A stretch of DNA of 64,000 nucleotides from NCBI RefSeq assembly GCF_002165375.2, contig NZ_CP032134.1, forward strand, positions 1,364,001 to 1,428,000, given 5' to 3'. A program made the translations under genes and the position numbers. This stretch comes from Acinetobacter chinensis. GTDB lineage: Bacteria > Pseudomonadota > Gammaproteobacteria > Pseudomonadales > Moraxellaceae. The number at the start of each line of letters is the position of its first letter. Positions within the stretch are counted from its first letter, which is position 1. Below are positions 57,801 through 64,000 of this stretch, piece after piece. The notes under the pieces are model-generated. The model saw only the letters and a program-made list of their open reading frames with translations, did no database searches and was not told the origin of the DNA.

Positions 57801-59334
57801 GGCACAGGGTTCAAAACCTAAAATTGATGCAAGACTGGTGACCCGTGATGGTGTAATTGGTCTTGCGGCAGATGATCCACAGGAAAAAGCATCGGCTCTG
57901 ACTTATAACCAGATTGCGGTTGTTGCAAAAAGTGTAGCTGAAGGTCTGCAGATGCGACTTGATGTTAAAACACCAGAAATCGGTGCAGGTTATGCCAACG
58001 TTATTATAGACCCCTACAAAGACAGCAAGCCTATGCGTGGGGAAATCGCCTTTAATGAAATACAGCTGAAAGTATTCAAGCCTTTTATTCAGGACGTCCG
58101 TTCACTGGGTGGTACGCTGTCATTTGCCGGTAAGGTCAGCGGTACACTGACACAGCCATTGCTCAATGGTGAAATGCGCCTGAAAGATGGTGCGATCAGT
58201 ATGATTTCCCTGCCTGTGAATCTGACAAATTTACAGATTTACTCATCCATCCGTCAGGACAGCGCAACCATTAATGGTGCATTCAACAGTGGTCGGGGTG
58301 TTGGGCATCTGACCGGTAATATAGACTGGAAAGGTGATCCACGTATTCAGTTGTCTCTGAAAGGTGAAGATATGCTGATTCGTCAGGCACCTTTGATCAC
58401 AGCTGTAATCAAACCGGATCTCACACTTGAAGCCTTACCGCTGAGTAAAAAACTGGTTCTGAAGGGTAAAGTGGATGTACCTCGTGCGCTTATTTCAATG
58501 CCAGAAGCATCTGCACCCGTGGTCAACGTTTCTTCAGATGTCCGTATTGTCCAGGAAGGTCAGAATCAGTTAGCGATTCTGAAATCGGCGAAACCCTGGG
58601 ATATTCGGGCAGATGTAGACGTTAGCTTAGGAAATCAGGTGATTTTTCAGGGCTTTGACAGTCGTATTCCATTGATTGGGCGTTTGTACTTATCTCAGCG
58701 GGGACTGGAAACCGCTATGCGTGCCAATGGTGCCATAGGTGTCAGTCAGAAAGTCAAAATTGAAGCTTATGGTCAGAGTCTTGATCTGAACCGCGCAATT
58801 GCCCGTTTCAATGGGCCACTGGAAAATCCGACACTGGATATTGAAGCCAATAAAAATGTTCAGGGCAGTACGATTGGTGTTCGTGTTACAGGAACTGCAT
58901 CGGGTCCAAATATCCAGATTTATAACGATGCAGGACTGTCAGAACAGGAAGCCTTAAATGCCATGCTGACCGGTCGTATTAATGAAGGAACCAGCGGTAT
59001 CAGTCAGACAGAAGGCTTTAAGTCTGATGTAAATAATACAATTGCTGCTGCCGGTATCAGTATGGGGCTCGGTGGAACAAGGGCACTGACCAATCAGATT
59101 GGTCGGACTTTTGGTCTGAGTGGGCTTGCACTGGATGCACAGGGAACAGGCAATGATACTCAGGTCAGCGTGACAGGATATATCACGCCTGATCTGTTTA
59201 TCCGTTACGGTGTGGGTGTCTTTACTCCGGTAAATAAACTGACGCTGCGTTATCAGATGAACAAACGGATGTACCTGGAGGCAAGTCAGTCTCTGGAACG
59301 TGCGATTGATGTGTTCTATAACTGGAAATTCTGA
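54814..59334 (+). CDS. tamB: TamB, inner-membrane-anchored translocation/lipid-transfer subunit
   Basis: 1506 residues. An N-terminal transmembrane anchor (about 28-48) is followed by a very long periplasmic beta-strand-rich groove and the C-terminal DUF490 domain (about 1150-1506). Typical C-terminal pieces: AYGQSLDLNRAIARFNGPLENPTL, split over 1310-1335, ending LERAIDVFYNWKF. TamB bridges the membranes and partners TamA, encoded 21 bp upstream. It is implicated in lipid transport. Part of this gene has a decayed copy at 63198. Confidence 0.94.
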   Translation: MAETEQQQAPQEQIPEQPPKKRKVLKSILLTLLFAVLTLVAALALMFSTDKGSKFLLDRVLQTQSIIKYEYEGGNLLKGIILKNVLVTLAPVDVKIDRADVTLGWRAILNKEIHLNHADINNVQVISKSPPSDEPFKFSPIKLPFILRVDDAAIDHLAIKTSSAGVDFYDIQLNNALWSGTELEFEDSHVDMGYLGVRNATGTMKFEGKYPLDIKATVNLPALRESLNVHDISVVAKGTLDTIQAGVATNTPDLLMGWAVVHPVRPHVPMSGALKFNNYHWPLMQDQELLSKEGTARFDGNIQKLNLNIVTDLSGKNIPQGQYNAVMDTDLVNQLNISSLNGQLMKGSVNLSGLVGWNEKVHWDIKGRMDGIDPKDKLIPQVVQDFLPPALDAALASKGELKDGMHLNAQVDFDRYESWNVKLDQNQPEAEKAAPMLMDVSWQKIDRAVPYVGWLTSDAGNVKMALVEGQQNIHVVTKITRHEKSSLPAGLYQAQLNLKNNNLNVPSFSYMADKGSLSGHAKVELPHEKRLLKWSALLTAKDFNPQTVATAAPVNLLNGQINASGYAEPDKQIIQLNAINLTGKMAGQNETIHLTGKSTAAVLFHNSAQGGGFKSFAVNYDGALNASAVPASQGVLKLGISGTPELIRISELKHNGAAGQILASGAVDLKNGLGWDINASLIRFKPHYFVSSVRGELSGNVKTQGVWSDKLKRINIQKLNLAGMLNNKPVRGTGNLAVILNSDQQGFIPQQFEANNLFLSYAANQIQATGNAQNLRVKVNAPALYELYGGLRGRVYGYLNLQAQPRLKATANLAVDDFRFNDLVSIRKMRLKGELPTSETTPTLMTASMEGLMNGNREIRKGEISLAGTRKAHLLKVQAENSLTKFYVQLAGGFNNSNDWLGQIQKGDFDSLRTRLVQRQNASVIYNSARTELFVGAHCWMSMQSQLCFDQPITVSKTKGNVSFVTQNLDLNDFAAFMPEGLAVTGKVNGYAKASWAQGSKPKIDARLVTRDGVIGLAADDPQEKASALTYNQIAVVAKSVAEGLQMRLDVKTPEIGAGYANVIIDPYKDSKPMRGEIAFNEIQLKVFKPFIQDVRSLGGTLSFAGKVSGTLTQPLLNGEMRLKDGAISMISLPVNLTNLQIYSSIRQDSATINGAFNSGRGVGHLTGNIDWKGDPRIQLSLKGEDMLIRQAPLITAVIKPDLTLEALPLSKKLVLKGKVDVPRALISMPEASAPVVNVSSDVRIVQEGQNQLAILKSAKPWDIRADVDVSLGNQVIFQGFDSRIPLIGRLYLSQRGLETAMRANGAIGVSQKVKIEAYGQSLDLNRAIARFNGPLENPTLDIEANKNVQGSTIGVRVTGTASGPNIQIYNDAGLSEQEALNAMLTGRINEGTSGISQTEGFKSDVNNTIAAAGISMGLGGTRALTNQIGRTFGLSGLALDAQGTGNDTQVSVTGYITPDLFIRYGVGVFTPVNKLTLRYQMNKRMYLEASQSLERAIDVFYNWKF

Positions 59335-59447
59335 TGGGATATAACCCTAACTTTAATCAGTGACGGTTATATTTTATGATTTTTCTCCATTTTACTTATC
59401 AGCAGATTCATGAGTATGAGCCTGATTAAGTCAGAGATTGAGTGGAA

Positions 59448-60022
59448 ATGAACGAAATACAGAAAGCTGCTGTGGGGCTTTTATATGATGCAAATTTTGA
59501 CCCTGAAATTCTGAAAATGCGGTTAAAAAAAAACAGACTTTGTTTGAGTTTAATCAGACTCCCCCTGAGAAGCAGGAAGAACGAAACAGCATTTTGAAAA
59601 GTCTGTTTGGGAAAATTGGCAGCAGTTTTGTGATAGAAGGTCCAGTTCATTGTGATTATGGTTTCAATATTGAAATAGGGGATAACTTCTATGCCAATGT
59701 CAATCTGGTAATCCTGGACGGTGCAAAAGTTACGATAGGGGATAATGTATTTATTGCTCCAAACACAGGTATCTATACTGCGGGGCATCCACTTGAAAAA
59801 GACTTGCGTAATCAGGGACTCGAGTATGTAAAACCGGTTCATATCGGTAACAATGTCTGGATCGGTGCAGGCGTATCCATCATGCCAGGTGTAACGATTG
59901 GTGATGATACTGTGATTGGTGCGGGTAGCGTGGTCACCCGATCCATACCATCAGGTGTGGTTGCTGTAGGGAATCCATGCAAAGTCCTGAAGAAAATAGC
60001 GAGTACAGATTCTCAGACATGA
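59448..60022 (+). pseudogene. maa: Maltose/sugar O-acetyltransferase, frameshifted
   Basis: ATG at 59448 gives MNEIQKAAVGLLYDANFDPEI. In a run of nine A (59525-59533) the frame is lost, and the remaining protein continues one frame away as TLFEFNQTPPEKQEERN to the stop at 60022. One extra A restores a 191-residue ORF, the usual Maa length. The joined protein has the N-terminal Mac domain and a left-handed beta-helix of hexapeptide repeats, with the catalytic His in AGHPL. The homopolymer makes a sequencing error or slippage possible. It accepts acetyl-CoA; the acceptor sugar is unknown. Confidence 0.75.
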
Positions 60023-60095
60023 AACTTTGTTAATGATGAGGAATCGGTTTTTTAAAGCCATCAGGAAAAAAAAGAAGACAGTAGGCATCTGATAT

Positions 60096-60127
60096 AAAAA
60101 AACCCTCATCAATATGAGGGTTTTTTT
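60096..60127 (+). terminator. Terminator between maa and the convergent lipoprotein gene
   Basis: A and CCCTCAT pair with ATGAGGG and T (60097-60127) around CAAT, T runs on both strands. Confidence 0.9.
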
Positions 60128-60135
60128 ATCAGGGA

Positions 60136-60615
60136 TCAGTCGGCTTTATAGTATTTGACCAGTTCCTGAAAGACTGGTGCTTTGACATCATCTTTAACAA
60201 TATGTCTTGAAATTACACCTTTATCAGTATGAATGTTCATTAAGATGCTGGAAGAACCACCAAGCTGTGCAACCAGGTTGACTGGAACCAGAACACTGTT
60301 GCGTGATCTGTTCGCTTTAAATGGCCGATCAATCTCAGTAGGACCTGTCACATTAAATGGCAGGCTCTTCTCACCATTGGTAAATACCACTTTCTGAATA
60401 TTGTAGGAAGTATGTGCATCATTCAGGCTTATTTTCACTTTCAGCACATCTTTGTGGGTTTCGTTCCACACGACTGTCAATACAGGGCAGAGTTCAGCTG
60501 GCTGACAGATCAGCAGTCCTTTAGTCCCCAGATTGTTGCTGTCCTGAACATGAGTGGTCGCACAGCCTGTAATGAGCAGCATACTGACTGGTAAGTACCA
60601 TAGTTTATTCATCAT
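60136..60615 (-). CDS. Putative lipoprotein of the amide-hydrolase operon
   Basis: 159 residues with lipobox ITGC after a short signal peptide. The first or second Met (60615 or 60612) starts it. The mature part has a possible disulfide (ICQPAELCPVL). No family recognised. Nine bp after the hydrolase gene, and third gene of a minus operon with a barrel protein, so it is a likely partner in the periplasm. Confidence 0.78.
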   Translation of the reverse strand: MMNKLWYLPVSMLLITGCATTHVQDSNNLGTKGLLICQPAELCPVLTVVWNETHKDVLKVKISLNDAHTSYNIQKVVFTNGEKSLPFNVTGPTEIDRPFKANRSRNSVLVPVNLVAQLGGSSSILMNIHTDKGVISRHIVKDDVKAPVFQELVKYYKAD

Positions 60616-60624
60616 AATTAAGTT

Positions 60625-61671
60625 CTACTGTATACCCAGGAATTGAAATGGCTGAGCTGTTTTGAAAGAAGCATTCGCCTTACCTGCATATACTTTAGCC
60701 TGATCTGGGCCAAGTTCAAGCTTTTTCGTCTGGCCATCACTGAAATTGATGTCTTTTAAATCAACCCAGAAAACATTCGGTGATACCGCAGACTCAAAGA
60801 AATAAAGCTGTCTTTTGTGATCGACGACTGTACGCCAGCGGGTAGAGGAAATATTGGGTTCTTCTTCAGTGTTCAGACCAAAAGGAACTGAAGTGTTACG
60901 TATCACACTGAATACACTGGCAAGTGAGTGTTCAGGTGTCGCATCTTTTGGAATGGCATTGATATAAAAAGATGCACGGGCAAAACGGTCTGCCGCACGG
61001 TTTGTTCCTGGCAGCATGGTTGTTCCACCAATCTGCCCCCAGTAAGTATTCAGAGCGAGCTGCTGGTCAAAAGTCGGGGAGTTGGTCATCACCTGGTATT
61101 TACGGTTATGGTGAATGACCTGTTTACCGCTGATATATTCAATAATTGCACTGTCACCGCTTGCATCTGAAATGGACAGATGAAGTGTTGCCAGACGTTT
61201 TTCACCAGGAACCTGATCAGTTACAACCATGAAGGGTTCTTTTTCCAGCGCTTTAATCGCTTCGTCGACTGTTGCAAAGTTATCCAGTACATACTGTGCC
61301 CAGAGGGAAATGCTCAGAGGTGGTTTTTTATTATTCTTTACATCTGGATATTCTGATTCAACCAGCCACAGCAGGTTTGCAGCCAGACCTTTCTCATTGA
61401 CTCCATCTGTGGTGGATATGTCATAACCGGTCGCAACGACACTGCCATATTTTGACGTCCACTGAATGGATTTTGGACCAGCCATACCTGTACGTTTCAC
61501 GTTGTTTGGCAATATCCATAAACTGGTTCCGACATCACTTTTCCAGTCCATGGATCGGGCTGTCATGATATCGTTATTGCCCAGATAGACAACACGTGTA
61601 CATGCCATGGTCAGCTCTGCTGCAATAAGAAGCCCCGCTGCAAGGAGTGTTTTTTTTAAAGATTTATTCAT
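60625..61671 (-). CDS. Secreted linear-amide C-N hydrolase (choloylglycine-hydrolase/Ntn family)
   Basis: 348 residues. The signal peptide ends LTMA and cleavage would expose C24 (ACTRVVY), the N-terminal nucleophile of the Ntn-hydrolase fold. Nearby D and N residues (TARSMDW) are typical, as are NEKGLAANLLWL and VMTNSPTFDQQL. Relatives cleave bile-salt amides, penicillin V or N-acyl homoserine lactones; which one applies cannot be told. Periplasmic. It lies between a barrel gene and a lipoprotein gene (14 and 9 bp gaps). Confidence 0.88.
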   Translation of the reverse strand: MNKSLKKTLLAAGLLIAAELTMACTRVVYLGNNDIMTARSMDWKSDVGTSLWILPNNVKRTGMAGPKSIQWTSKYGSVVATGYDISTTDGVNEKGLAANLLWLVESEYPDVKNNKKPPLSISLWAQYVLDNFATVDEAIKALEKEPFMVVTDQVPGEKRLATLHLSISDASGDSAIIEYISGKQVIHHNRKYQVMTNSPTFDQQLALNTYWGQIGGTTMLPGTNRAADRFARASFYINAIPKDATPEHSLASVFSVIRNTSVPFGLNTEEEPNISSTRWRTVVDHKRQLYFFESAVSPNVFWVDLKDINFSDGQTKKLELGPDQAKVYAGKANASFKTAQPFQFLGIQ

Positions 61672-61685
61672 TATTTAACCCTTTA

Positions 61686-62441
61686 TTAAAAAATTGGTAA
61701 GTTAATGCCTATGACAGGCCCTTTCTGAATAATGTCCCAGTGAAAATTACCTGACTTATAATCCTGCTCCAGGTAACGGTAACCTGCTCTCAGATTGATA
61801 TGCCTGTTCATGACAGGAATACGGTATCCGACGTAAGCATGAGCAGAAACTGTGTTTTCAGTGCCGAATGTAATCTCAGATGCCAGATTCCATGGACTGT
61901 TAAAATTATATTTAAAACGTGTACCCCAGAAAAATTCATCCCATGACTGATCCGCTTTTACGGACTGATTTGAAACGGAGAGTGTTGCTTTAGCCTCTGT
62001 GTGGTGAATCCCTGCTGTGGGTTCAACGATCAGTCTCGGCTGATTATTCTGTGCTGTTTCTGGAGATATATAGGCCTGATAATAAATACCGTATCTGTCC
62101 TGATTGAGCTTTGTATTCAATGCGACAGGTAATTGCAGGGCATGTTTATTCTGTGATGTTTTAACAGTCTGCTTATCGGTATAAAATCCCCATAATCCTT
62201 TACTGATATCTGCATGAACCATAAAAGCACTGTCCAGTTCTTTTACAGTTTCTTTAAATGGCTGATCCACATCATATCTGATATGACCCTGGTTAATTGA
62301 ACCATCCACATCCGCTGCAAATGCATACAGGTTGATATACAGTTTTGGTGAGCCCTGAAATGTGTCTGAAAAGCTGCCGGCGGTGGTAACCTGGCTGAAA
62401 ATGACAGCCATTGAAAAAAATAAATAAGATTTAAAATGCAT
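61686..62441 (-). CDS. Outer-membrane beta-barrel protein
   Basis: 251 residues. Signal peptide about 1-21 (VTTAG), then alternating polar and apolar strands such as LYINLYAFAADVDG, WNLASEITFGTENTVSAHAYVGYRI split near 190-215, and INLRAGYRYLEQDY. It ends PIF, an aromatic C-terminus as in outer-membrane barrels. Family not recognised. First gene of the three-gene operon; 88 bp separate it from the carbonic anhydrase stop. Confidence 0.75.
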   Translation of the reverse strand: MHFKSYLFFSMAVIFSQVTTAGSFSDTFQGSPKLYINLYAFAADVDGSINQGHIRYDVDQPFKETVKELDSAFMVHADISKGLWGFYTDKQTVKTSQNKHALQLPVALNTKLNQDRYGIYYQAYISPETAQNNQPRLIVEPTAGIHHTEAKATLSVSNQSVKADQSWDEFFWGTRFKYNFNSPWNLASEITFGTENTVSAHAYVGYRIPVMNRHINLRAGYRYLEQDYKSGNFHWDIIQKGPVIGINLPIF

Positions 62442-62529
62442 TAAATTCTCCCCATTTGTATATTTTTTACCATACGTTGAATATTATGAACAGGATTTAA
62501 TTCATCAATTTTAAGTGATCTTACTGAAT

Positions 62530-63126
62530 TTACAGTGTAATTGGCTGGGGTGTAGCTATAATATCTTTTTCTAAATCCATCCATGTAATGTAGCCACTGG
62601 CAATGTCATAGATGGCAGGAAGAACCTGAGCATCCTGTTCAATTTTAGCCTGATGTGTTTCGAGGGCAGTATTCAGGAGCCGCGCTGTAGCTAATGTATG
62701 GTTTCTGATGGAATCTTCAGCTGTACCATTAAGGATCAGATTTTCATCAATCTGGGTGATCAGATCCTGTAATGGACCTTTCATTTTTTTATTTTCATGA
62801 GCAGCTGTCACCGCACCACAGCAGGTATGACCAAGAACAATAATCAAAGGTGTTTTCAGATGCTGTATCGCATACTGAATACTTCCCAGCACAGAGGTAT
62901 CACTGACATTACCGGCGTTCTGTATGACGAACAGACTCCCCAGGCTCTGGTCAAAAATGATGTCTGGAGAAACTCTGGAATCTGAACAGCAAAGGATAAC
63001 AGCATAAGGATTCTGAGCTTCCGAAAGCGTCTGGAGGTCATGGTGCAAAACATTATTCATTTTATGCTGAATAAAGCGTGCATTGCCTTTCCGTAAAATA
63101 TTCAGCGACTCTTGCCATGTTCTCAA
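62530..63126 (-). CDS. Beta-class carbonic anhydrase
   Basis: 198 residues. It interconverts CO2 and bicarbonate. Zinc ligands: C47 and D49 (CSDSRVSPD), H100 and C103 (LGHTCCGA). Core blocks VIQNAGNVSDTSVLGSIQYA and HLKTPLIIVLGH are typical. It is slightly short at the C-terminus compared with many relatives. Possibly monocistronic; the barrel gene starts 88 bp downstream. Confidence 0.92.
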   Translation of the reverse strand: MRTWQESLNILRKGNARFIQHKMNNVLHHDLQTLSEAQNPYAVILCCSDSRVSPDIIFDQSLGSLFVIQNAGNVSDTSVLGSIQYAIQHLKTPLIIVLGHTCCGAVTAAHENKKMKGPLQDLITQIDENLILNGTAEDSIRNHTLATARLLNTALETHQAKIEQDAQVLPAIYDIASGYITWMDLEKDIIATPQPITL

Positions 63127-63197
63127 TTTTCAGTCCTTTTTGTGTTTTAACTGCTGAATAACCTAGCATAAATGCTGCTGTTTTTTATAGCGCTCAT

Positions 63198-63355
63198 AAA
63201 AAGTGTGGTTGAAGGTCTGTAGATGCGACTTGATGTTAAGACATCAGAAATTGGTGCTGGTTATGCCGATGTTATTATAGATCTATATAAAGACAGTAAG
63301 CCTATGCATGGGGAAATAGTATTTAATGAAATACAGCTTTTATAACTGGAAATTC
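63198..63355 (+). pseudogene. Decayed tamB fragment (internal segment fused to tamB 3' end)
   Basis: 63198-63338 aligns without gaps to tamB 57927-58067 (about 18 mismatches in 141, by eye). In the tamB frame a CAG has become TAG. Two bases later, 63341-63355 (TATAACTGGAAATTC) is identical to tamB 59317-59331, but the stop that follows is lost (TGA became CAG). The 1249 bases between are missing. It is a remnant, same strand as tamB. Confidence 0.88.
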
Positions 63356-63485
63356 CAGTCGTGTAGAACAAGGCTCTGATATAAGTCATTTTTATTCAGG
63401 TCTTTGAAGCATATTCAGTCTGCATAAGTAAAGTTTATGTAGCCTGAATACAGGCTGTTGAAAGCGTTCTGATTTAAAAAACAGG

Positions 63486-63524
63486 TGTCGAATCTGTAGG
63501 TTAAAATTGATATGAGATTCGACA
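63486..63524. repeat. 10-bp perfect inverted repeat
   Basis: TGTCGAATCT (63486-63495) and AGATTCGACA (63515-63524), 19-base spacer. Could be a hairpin or operator; no gene starts next to it. Confidence 0.4.
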
Positions 63525-63569
63525 TGACGAATGTTGATGCTGCTGTATGAGTGAGCAAAGTGAGTCCAG

Positions 63570-63690
63570 GTCGTTATTGATTTTTCACTAAGCGAAGGTG
63601 AGCAGATTTACTGAACAGTTTAAACAAGCCATATAACAGTTCAGTGAAGAATTCACTTTGGTATGCATGACAGAAGAAACTTGAAAAATA
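63570..63690 (+). mobile_element. Possible IS3-family OrfA remnant
   Basis: In the frame starting at 63592 the sequence reads AKVSRFTEQFKQAI, then a stop, then QFSEEFTL. RFTEQFKQ is typical of the N-terminus of IS3-family OrfA. No terminal repeats or rest of the transposase are seen. Weak. Confidence 0.35.
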
Positions 63691-63779
63691 TTATAAAAAT
63701 AAGTACAGCTAAGCGTCCTGGTTTAGCTGTCAATAGTCTTAAAGTTTATTGAAAGATGGGCTTTTTTGTTGAACCGGAA

Positions 63780-63809
63780 TTGGTTAGGTTGGATTTTGTG
63801 TTGTATAAT
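63780..63809 (+). promoter_or_regulatory. Sigma-70-like promoter of the adhesin-E-like gene
   Basis: TTGGTT (63780-63785) and TATAAT (63804-63809), 18-bp spacing, 41 bp before the start codon. Confidence 0.55.
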
Positions 63810-63849
63810 CCTTTGTATTTTTTAATAAAATACTTTTTCAGGGGTTGTT

Positions 63850-64000
63850 GTGTTGAAATTTTTTTTGGGTGTGCTAGTAGCGGGTATTCTTTCGACGAAT
63901 GTAAATGCTGACTGGGAAAGAGTCGGAAGCAGTGATGAATATTATTATTATGTTGATACGGATAAAACCCGGAAAGCCTCAGAGTATGGGAAAAGCTACC
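63850..64000 (+). CDS. Surface-adhesin-E-like secreted protein (3' end off the window)
   Basis: GTG at 63850 (or TTG at 63853) follows AGGGG. The first 50 residues give a signal peptide (VLKFFLGVLVAGILSTNVNA) and DWERVGSSDEYYYYVDTDKTRKA, the pattern of the surface-adhesin E family (W..v..s....YvD...irr). Function not known; the family is common in Acinetobacter. Truncated by the window edge. Confidence 0.65.
   Translation, partial: MLKFFLGVLVAGILSTNVNADWERVGSSDEYYYYVDTDKTRKASEYGKSY

Overview
The window looks like a stretch of Acinetobacter chromosome, or that of a close Moraxellaceae relative. This is inferred from remembered protein similarity and base composition; no search was run. The DNA is moderately AT-rich and genes are packed in short operons separated by strong hairpin terminators. 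The gene set is Gammaproteobacterial: EF-P with EpmB, a cyo bo3 oxidase, Coq7, PpsA/PpsR, TamA/TamB, a complete kdp locus, and a FimX-like protein next to a PilZ protein. Most of it is core metabolism and cell-envelope function. Mobile DNA is limited to decayed traces near the right end.

Layout. 1-4.7 kb (minus): FimX-like protein cut by the left edge, PilZ-domain protein, epmB. 5-8.3 kb (plus): efp, then cstA-ybdD for peptide or pyruvate uptake. 8.4-12.3 kb (plus): MoxR ATPase, DUF58 protein and transglutaminase-like TgpA. 12.3 kb: tRNA-Val(GAC), then an orphan membrane protein. 13.7-18.5 kb (minus): cyoABCDE, with a large inverted repeat in the leader. 18.8-23.1 kb: GYF_2/RDD protein, ppsA and divergent ppsR. 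23.5-27 kb (minus): a flavoprotein fragment, a frameshifted diiron protein, yiaA, and an LLM oxidoreductase with two operator-like dyads upstream. 27-28.3 kb: two paralogous glycine-zipper proteins. 28.7-30.6 kb: prfA-prmC. 31.2-36.7 kb: an AraC regulator divergent from an acyl-CoA catabolic set (SDR, acyl-CoA dehydrogenase, acyl-CoA ligase). 36.8-41.6 kb: YfaZ-type porin, moeB-like, ABC1 kinase, folB/folK and a lipoprotein.

41.7-49.8 kb carries kdpABCDE. It is preceded by a 47-codon small ORF that overlaps kdpA in the place where kdpF usually sits, and by phased direct repeats that look like a response-regulator site. Then come coq7 and an MFS transporter (minus), divergent from tamA-tamB (52-59.3 kb).

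The right end is the most unusual part. Downstream of tamB lie a frameshifted sugar O-acetyltransferase, a minus-strand operon (outer-membrane barrel, secreted N-terminal-nucleophile amide hydrolase, lipoprotein) and a beta-carbonic anhydrase. At 63.2 kb there is a decayed, same-strand copy of part of tamB fused to the last 15 coding bases of tamB. The 3.9 kb between is therefore bounded by tamB sequence on both sides, which suggests insertion or recombination there. A probable IS3-type remnant and the start of a surface-adhesin-E-like gene follow.

Two genes (the diiron protein at 24.8 kb and the acetyltransferase at 59.5 kb) are each broken by what looks like one missing base in a homopolymer. 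These may be sequencing errors or true pseudogenes.
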